Origin: Symsagittifera roscoffensis
Taxonomy: Eukaryota > Xenacoelomorpha > Acoela > Convolutidae
Assembly (NCBI RefSeq): GCF_963678635.1
Contig: NC_087064.1
Location: forward strand, 80,453,526-80,513,525
Length of the DNA stretch: 60,000 bases
Direction of reading: 5' to 3'
How positions within the stretch are numbered: the first letter of the stretch is position 1; each line of letters starts with the position of its first letter. The notes under the pieces are model-generated. The model did not search any database and had not been told where the DNA came from. It was given only the letters and a program-made list of their open reading frames with translations. Made by a program: the position numbers and the translations under genes. This document shows positions 53,610-60,000 of the stretch, one piece after another.

Positions 53610-56600
53610 CTGAAACCAGGGGGGTTTTCGAACCACCTTTAGCTAGACCAAATCTATTTTTAAAAGACGTTTCAGAAAGATCAAACTGATTTTCAAAAAA
53701 TAAACCATGTGGAATTGATTGAGGAAGTTAATAAAAAGTCTTGCCGACATTTTTAAGGTTAGACGGTTCAAATTCATAAAATAGACCGAAGAGGACCGAA
53801 TACTAACGGACGATGTATCCATGACTAATGACATCATTGCCCACATCTCGGATGTCGAACATGTTCTGGACTGCGGTGACGAATTTCACCCTTTTTTGAG
53901 TGGTGTCTTTGAACTCTCGGTGGGTGAAGGCATAGTGGTGAGCAATGGCTGCAGCAAACATCTCAAAACACACTGCAAAGTCCTGCAACACAAACAATAC
54001 AAACTAACGAGAATATTCGGCTGCTGTGCAAGTAGCACAGAAAGTTCCGACGACAATAAAAAATATATTGCCAACTGACGGGTAGAAAACTGTCCAACAG
54101 AACAAGGAAACCGAAAAGAGTCTTTCAACTTTCGAAAACAATATATCGAATTAAATTTCAAGACCTGTTTAAAAAAGGCTTTTTTAAAAAAAATTAACCC
54201 ACTCTGAGAACTGGATCAATAGTGAATTTTTTAGTCCGCTGGAAATGCAGAAGACTTAAGTTCATTTTTGAAACTAGAAGTAGTTCATGGCCTTATATTC
54301 TTCAGAGACTTTTACTGTTCGATGCTGGAATTTGCCTTTCTTTTAGCAGCGAAAAGAAATAGAAAGTCAAACCATACAAACAAATTACACAGAGGCGAAG
54401 TTGCACTTCGCATCACAAGCAAAAACATGACCGATAACGCTACTAGGAAAAACTGAATGAGTAATACTTAGATTCTACAAAATTTCATAAGTGACGCACG
54501 CCAATTATGAGTCTAGATAACTGCGAAATGACTCAAGCCAATTAAGACGCATTAGCAGTACCAGTCAATTTGAAAAAGAAAAAACAAATTTACCCTCTAA
54601 CATGCCTTAATTTATAAAGCGGACGCAATTAAAATAGTATACGAAAAATTCATTAAAAACATCAAAAAACATCCGACCCTGCCTAGGTTCGAACCCTCTT
54701 ATTTTGCTGCTTGTCACCCTCCCTACCTCTACGCTACATATCCATGAAGCTAAAGTGCCATTTGTAATATAATAGTCCGCGTATATATCCTTAGCATTGG
54801 CTGTACTTAATAGCTGGATCAAAATGAACACTTTCAAAATGACACAGTTTATCGCAAAAATTGCATCGCAACAATATTTGCGTCTTAGGTTGGAAAAAAA
54901 GAAAGTTCATACTATAATACAATCTATGCTTCTGTAAAAATTGAGCGTGAAAACTATAAACACAGATGCGCAGCTGCATTTCGCAAACAAACGCGAGAAA
55001 AGGACAAAAACAGCTCTACAAACTGAAAAAATAGCTAACAGAAGCTTGGATAAGTGTAGAGAATAAAGAAAGTAAAAAAGATAGAACATTTAGACCATTT
55101 TTTGACTTAAGAAAAAAGCAGGTTAAGGCTCTTTGAAATTCAGGAAAAAAACTATGATTGGTACTTTAGTTGATAGAATGAACCAAAATTAAAAAAAAAC
55201 TAGATCAATGGGTTGAAATATTTCTCCGCTTGAAAATTTTAAAATTAAAATCCACTATCGAAATCGTCCACTACCGAAATCGTAAGGTTACTAACACCAA
55301 CCACCAATAAAGCAGCTCCAGATGCTTATAAGTTTCCGATATTACACAAAAAAAATCAGCGGTACGTGGGGCATTGATCCTCCGAGCAGTAAATTTAGAG
55401 TCTCACATCTGTGCCATTGTTGCTTAACGATCGTCAAACACTAGCCGCCAACAATGCAGAAAACAGATGCTATGAATTTTCTCATGCCACATGTCATGAT
55501 TATAGCAGAAAATCCGCCAAATGAGCACTTGTATTTGCGACTTAGGCTGAAAAAAAAAATAGATTTATACTATTACACTACGCCCGTTACAGCTCGCATG
55601 TGTAAAGGAGTTGCTTTTAATTTCATACTGTGTTGTTTAAAATTCGTGATGTGATGAGAGGAAGATTAGAACTTAGTCATATTCGATAGTAAATTTAGCA
55701 TATTCGACAACAGTGTTCGGCGAAAAATGAAAAAAAAAATTGAAAACACGATTAGGCGCTAAAAAACTTCAACAACTAATTTCACTGAGTCAAACTAAGT
55801 ATTCAAGGGATCGCCCTATTAAAACCCGCTGATTCGTCTAAAAATAAAGTAGGTCATAGCTCACTCCTTAGTAAAGTGGTCCAAAAATTAAGAAAATAAA
55901 TAGATCCAACAGACACAGACATCTAATTCAAAATACTTGAAGTAACAACTAAAAGCTGACTTCACCGTGTAACATGGCTGCCCGCACCTCACAGAGCAGT
56001 TGAATAAATACAAACAGTAAGAAACAAGGATAGCTGGCTGCTGTACTAGTTGCACAGAAAGTTCCTCATTCATACACTTTTTAGAAAAAGTTTTCTCAAA
56101 ATTTGTGTGTGGTGTGATAGAAGCCTAAAGACAGAGGCGAAGTTGCACTTCGCATACACAAGCAAAAATATGACCGATAACGCTACTGGGAAATACTGAA
56201 TGGGTAAAACTTTGAACCTACAAAATTTCATAGGTGACCCACGCCAATTACGAGTCTAGATAATTGCGAAGTGACTCAAGCCAATTAAGACGCATTAGCA
56301 GTACCAGTCAATTTGAAAAATAAAATTTACCCTCTAACAAGCCTCAATTTATAGAGCGGACGCATTTAAAATAGTATACGAAAAGTTCATTAAAAACATC
56401 CGACCCTGCCCAGGTTCGAACCCTCTTATTTTGCTGCTGGTCTCCTTCCCTTCCTCTACGCTACAGATCTATGATGCCTTAAAGCTAAAGTGGTATTTGT
56501 AATATAATAGTCTGCGTTAATACCCTTAGCATTGGCTGTACTTAATCGCTGGTTATTGATCTTATGCATATACTGCAATAAAAGAGCACTTTCAAAAAGA

Positions 56601-58521
56601 GCACTAATATTTGCGACTTAGGTTGGAAAAAAAGAGAGCTCACAAGCTTTGCTTGTCAAAAGAACGCGTATAACGCTAGTGAATCATAACTTTGTCAACA
56701 ACTGTCGAAAAATGAAAAACGAACAAAACAATGAAAAAGATTATTTCTTAACTTTTTTTCTTCTTTTTTTTTGCAGAATAATTTTTTGATATAAAAAATT
56801 TTTATCGCAAAGGAAACGCCAACTGAAAGCTCCAAACTTAGTTTTTCTGGAGAAAAACAGTTTTTCACTACTAAAACAAAAAAAAATTCTTTAAGACATA
56901 CTCGCTGGCTTCAATGACAAGGACCTACTCGCTCGAAAAACTAAAACCCAAAATTTCAAACCGGCTTTTCTCGCCACTGCAAAGTTTTTTTGAAAATTTT
57001 AATGTCGTTCGAATCACAACTGAAAAAGGCTTGAAGCTGATTTTGCTTCCAGTGGTCGGGAACAACAACTGTGGATCCGACCTTTTTTAAACCACATCAT
57101 ACAATGAAGAGCGCAAGCGTTCACCAATTATCATTATTTTGCTCACCTGTATTGCATGTGAGACCTCAACGTCACTCGCACTCTTAGCCGCAATCCACTT
57201 CACTTCCTGCAGATTGAATATTTGCACAAGGATGCTGATTGCCAAACTTTGCCTGAAAGATACCAGACAAAATCACACGAAATTCGAAGGTCATATCTTA
57301 GTCATGATAAAATGATCATTGATTGAATCACTCATATAATTCAGAACAGTAAAGCGACGTTTGAATGACGCACACTACAGATACTGAAAAATTATATGAT
57401 GGCGCAAAGCGAATCTTACCACCAAGTGGCGAAGATGACCATTTTAATGCAGAGGAATTTAGCTACAGGGCGAGACCCCTTCAGTTCCTGTTTGAAGGTG
57501 CGGTAGAACAGCACGAGACAGTAGAGTGCCCACACCTGGGAGACGTTGTTGAGCACCATAGAGTAGATCCAGGCGTAGGAGAGGTCCCACTTGCCCTCTT
57601 GATACACCTGGAAACAGAACCGACAAAAAAATCACCCAATTTTATAACATCTGCGCCTTATTTTTTTTCCTAAACTCGGTTCTTAAACCTTTCCATATTG
57701 CTATCTTGAGTACTTTTTCAAACTGAGCTAATTTATATCAGCGTTTACAAATCTTCACTAATTTGACGGTGGAATAAATACGTTATTGAAATTGCCGAGC
57801 AAAACAAAAAATGGACGATTTCTTTGAGGTGAGCGATCTTCGTGTTCCTAAAAATCTTCTTAGCGTGGTGTTCCTAAAAATCTCAAGAGAAAGAGATTAA
57901 ATAAAAATTGCATAATATGGAAATTTATATTAGTTATCAATATGCGTGATAAGTTAGCATATCTAAAATTAAAAAAAACTAGGAATTTATTATTTCAGAA
58001 CAACTAACTAACACCAAATATGGACGTTATGACTGTGACGACAGTTATGATTGGCTTCACCAGCGTGTACTGCAGCACCCCAATGGTACAGTTCACTATA
58101 CTGTCATGGCTTTGCCAGCCACTCATGCAGCAGCAGGGGAAGATGTGTTTGGCACTCTTCGTGGAAAAGTCGAGCGAACTCTGCAGTTGGATGTACTTGA
58201 CGAGATAGCAGGTGAAGCTGTACACTACAAATGCCTCGTAGCAATCCTTGATGGCGTCCAGGATTACATTCTTGTCTGTGAAGTGCAGTCCACAAAACTA
58301 CAATAGAAACACGGCACAAATATACATACATTTACACATCAGTCCTTAAAGTTAATTTGGAGACATTAACATCACGTTCAAATTACTAGCCTGGAATGAA
58401 TTAAATTGAATTTTTTTCTACTCGAATCGCCCTCAAATATGTATGTCTTTGTTTCCATTTGAACCATATGAAAAATCAACTTACACTCAATATTGAGTAG
58501 ATTGGAACCATCCACAGCACC
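53155..58521 (-). CDS. TMEM184: TMEM184-type seven-helix membrane protein (Solute_trans_a family), 3' six exons
   Basis: TMEM184 proteins are multi-pass membrane proteins of the organic solute transporter alpha family; their substrates are poorly defined. Exons in transcript order: 58521-58485, 58297-58013, 57607-57420, 57252-57147, 53982-53808 and 53609-53155. All introns are GT-AG and phases agree. Landmarks: VLWMVPIYSILS; DAIKDCYEAFVVYSF; a Cys cluster (FPCCCMSGW); GVLQYTLVKPIITVVTVITS; QEGKWDLSYAWIYSMVLNNV; LFYRTFKQELKGSRPVAKFL and KMVIFATWWQSLAISIL; QDFAVCFEMFAAAIAHHYAF. These follow the family order through the last helices. The C-terminal tail of about 150 residues is polar and unrecognised. 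The N-terminus (first helices) is missing: no exon was found between 58522 and 59660, so it is probably beyond 60000. Confidence 0.88.
53610..53807 (-). other. TMEM184 intron before last exon
   Basis: 198 bp with donor GTTAGT and acceptor TTTCAG. No other signal. Confidence 0.7.
53808..53982 (-). CDS. TMEM184: TMEM184 exon, last transmembrane segment
   Basis: Acceptor TTGCAG|GAC. Encodes DFAVCFEMFAAAIAHHYAFT and TAVQNMFDIRDVGNDVISHG, both strongly family-like. Donor TCC|GTTAGT, phase 1. Confidence 0.88.
54389..54816 (-). repeat. tRNA-headed hairpin-tailed repeat, copy 1
   Basis: Reading the minus strand: A box TAGCGTAGAGG (54736-54726), B box GGTTCGAACC (54695-54686), a body of about 275 bp, then the hairpin GCGAAGT-GCA-ACTTCGC (54411-54395) and CTCTGT. 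It matches 56131-56552 along its whole length. The tRNA-like head is consistent with RNA polymerase III promoter boxes. Related sequence continues beyond the tail to about 54205 and again at 59240-59410. Confidence 0.8.
56131..56552 (-). repeat. tRNA-headed hairpin-tailed repeat, copy 2
   Basis: A box at 56463-56453, B box GGTTCGAACC at 56422-56413 and hairpin at 56153-56137. Only scattered substitutions and small indels separate it from copy 1, 1.74 kb away. Confidence 0.8.
56642..56680 (+). mobile_element. Helitron-like 3' terminus
   Basis: Hairpin ACAAGC-TTT-GCTTGT (56642-56656), then 19 nt later CTAG (56676-56679) followed by T, ending ATAACGCTAGT as at 2353-2363. Confidence 0.35.
57147..57252 (-). 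CDS. TMEM184: TMEM184 exon
   Basis: Acceptor TTTCAG|GCAAAG completes the Trp codon of ATWW. Encodes QSLAISILVQIFNLQEVKWI and SDVEVSHAIQ. Donor CAG|GTGAGC, phase 0. Confidence 0.82.
57420..57607 (-). CDS. TMEM184: TMEM184 exon
   Basis: Acceptor TTCCAG|GTG. Encodes YQEGKWDLSYAWIYSMVLNN, ALYCLVLFYRTFKQEL and KFLCIKMVIFATW. Donor TGGTG|GTAAGA, phase 2. Confidence 0.9.
58013..58297 (-). CDS. TMEM184: TMEM184 exon
   Basis: Acceptor TTGTAG|TTT. 95 codons: FCGLHFTDKNVILDAIKDCY, EAFVVYSFTCYLVKYIQLQ, a Cys cluster, and VLQYTLVKPIITVVTVITS. Donor TTTGGT|GTTAGT, phase 0. Confidence 0.9.
58485..58521 (-). CDS. TMEM184: TMEM184 microexon
   Basis: 37 nt: the last base of a codon plus VLWMVPIYSILS, matching the conserved VPIY motif of the family. 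Acceptor CTTTTAG|G, donor GAGT|GTAAGT. The preceding exon must end with two bases of a codon. Confidence 0.78.
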
Positions 58522-59664
58522 CTAAAAGCACTTATTATTTCGGAAATATAGGAGTAAAAGAGGAGTAAAAGAGGTTAAAGTTCAATAAATGTTTTACCAA
58601 CAGCACGATCTATTCGATCTAACAAGTAAAACATGTTTATGTTCTCCGCTTAATGAGACAATTAAAAACGGGCCGTTCTGGCCTAATGGTGTTCACCCAT
58701 GCTATTCATATTTGTTTAAGTTTATACACAGGGGGGAAGCAGAGCTTCGCATCGCACCATTTGCCATAGAAAACTGAATGACTATCACTACTTAAAGATG
58801 AACCGACAAATCAAAAATATAAATGCCTTATAAAGAGAATCTTTAATTACCTGCACCTATAAATATTAACAAACAAAGCGAAGCGAAGCTTCGCACTACT
58901 AGCGCTTTAAACGCATACATAGCATGAAAAAATAATCGACTGATACAAATAAAAACCGCAGAATTTTTTCGCAAAAAAAAATCAAAACAATGGATCTAAA
59001 CAATTTTTCAACATTTGTCTTTATTTCGTCTTGGATTAATTCCAAGAAAAAATGTTAAGAAATTAAAAACAAAGCCAAAAAATAGTTAAAAAAAGAGTCA
59101 ATAAATGCAAGTAAAAATAAAAACATACTGAGTTTTTTTTGAAAAAATCTCAATTTTCGAATCTCAACGAAACAGATAGATGCCTTTAAAGCTCTTTTAA
59201 ATTTCTAGAACAATTTATGACCTGCACTTTTTAAATAAATAACTCAATTTGAGAAAACTGGATCAATGAGTAAATGTTTTCTTTGGCTGGGAATCTAAAA
59301 ATAAATTCAACTTTCCAAACTAAAAGTCGATCACGTTTTTAGTGACCTTTACACATTCAGCGTTCGATCGTGGAGTTTGCATTCCTTTTATCAAAGAAAA
59401 TGAATGTAATTTAAAAAGAAATCACGAAAGTTTCAGTTATTAATAACTTGATAACAAAAATCTTCAATTATGAACGGAGTTGATACAACTCATTGTTAGA
59501 CTAATGAAGCTGAATTGCACATTTTTTTCTGAATCGAAATAAAAATCAAGCATAAAAATAGCGATCTCAGGTCGAAAAACCGTTCTGACGAAAAACCAAC
59601 AGAAAAAATCTTCTTCCTTTTAACTTCAAAACTTCAAGTATCAGAAGTTTGGAATGAACTCTTA
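58522..59664. other. TMEM184 intron or upstream DNA with repeat fragments
   Basis: Contains a hairpin-tail relic near 58728-58760 (reads CCCCCTGTG on the minus strand) and a GAAGCTTCGC/TAGCGC repeat end near 58885-58905. About 59240-59410 matches 54205-54375. I found no exon with the missing N-terminal helices. Confidence 0.5.
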
Positions 59665-60000
59665 TCACAATTTGATCGAAATCCGAAGAATCTTGATTTC
59701 AAAAAAAATTAGTTTTAGACGGAATGAAATTGCGGGAGAATTTCGCTTCACCATATAAAACACCTGGATGGCTTTCCTCGATCTCTGCTTAAAATGATCC
59801 AGCCAATTTAGATTGCTGTTAATAATCAACCGAAGATCTTTTTGCGAGTCAGCAGTTGTCAGGAATTCAATTTCGAAGCTCAAAGTAGAGCTCTCTGATT
59901 TGTTACAACTCATCAACATACATTTGTCTGCATTCAAAATTATTCTATTCTCCTGACTCCGATGGAAAACTTTATCGAACTCAGATTGAAGCGCTTCTTG
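59665..60000 (-). pseudogene. LINE (non-LTR retrotransposon) reverse transcriptase fragment, runs off the edge
   Basis: Minus-strand frame open from the window edge to 59665. LNADKCMLMSCNK followed by SQKDLRLIINSNLNWLDHF and KAIQVFYMVKRN is the standard C-terminal reverse transcriptase/thumb pattern of jockey/CR1-like LINEs (NxxKC...KxLGV...NLxWxxH...KA...KR). The catalytic core would lie beyond 60000. The frame ends soon after the thumb, so this copy is 3'-truncated or decayed. Confidence 0.75.

Larger units (their letters stand above)
53983..57146 (-). other. TMEM184 3.2-kb intron with nested repeats
   Basis: Contains two copies of the tRNA-headed, hairpin-tailed repeat (54389-54816 and 56131-56552), both in the gene's orientation. 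A Helitron-like end is at 56642-56680, and two copies of GCTGCTGTxCxAGTxGCACAG-type text lie near 54030 and 56037. No nested gene. Confidence 0.7.

Noticed and set aside
54673-54742. tRNA gene on the minus strand
   Set aside because: A and B boxes are present, but the same sequence recurs at 56400-56470 inside a longer dispersed repeat, so it is a SINE-type head.

Overview
The window is AT-rich, intron-containing animal DNA. Three genes of conserved families are present: a heterochromatin protein 1 (HP1/CBX) homologue, an ARID3/dead ringer transcription factor and a TMEM184-type membrane protein. All have spliced coding regions with GT-AG introns. The ARID3 architecture (extended ARID plus REKLES-like C-terminus) points to a metazoan. 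The repeat load, base composition and Ty1/copia plus Ty3/gypsy content suggest an invertebrate, but I cannot place the phylum from sequence alone. There is one assembly gap of 200 N at 12836-13035.

Layout. 1-4030: dispersed repeats, including a tRNA-headed SINE-like unit, a perfect 116-bp duplication, a tandem array of about 167-bp units and two Helitron-like ends. 4034-12678 (+): HP1 in three exons; its 7-kb first intron, which splits the chromodomain, holds a degenerate Ty1/copia element (4906-9518). 14152-14514: a hAT-type MITE with a perfect 8-bp target-site duplication (TSD); about ten related copies lie in the window. 17653-21458: a 3.8-kb element with long terminal inverted repeats (TIRs), an exact 6-bp TSD and a decayed protein-primed family B DNA polymerase as its only recognisable gene. 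22400-28395 (+): a 5'-truncated Ty3/gypsy element. 28400-38200: intergenic DNA rich in MITE copies. 38203-47126 (+): complete ARID3 in seven coding exons whose phases all agree (648 aa). 47127-53154: intergenic. 53155-58521 (-): the six 3' exons of TMEM184; the 5' exons were not found and may lie beyond the window. Two copies of the tRNA-headed repeat sit in its 3.2-kb intron. 59665-60000 (-): a LINE reverse-transcriptase fragment running off the edge.

HP1 and ARID3 are both nuclear chromatin/DNA-binding proteins, but nothing in the sequence ties the three genes into one pathway; they appear to be independent neighbours in a repeat-dense region. The most unusual object is the compact TIR element with a polymerase gene. 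Its 6-bp TSD, 5'-AG terminus and protein-primed polymerase recall Polintons/Mavericks, but at 3.8 kb it is far smaller and has no detectable integrase, protease, packaging ATPase or capsid gene. All family assignments come from motif recognition by eye; no database search was run.
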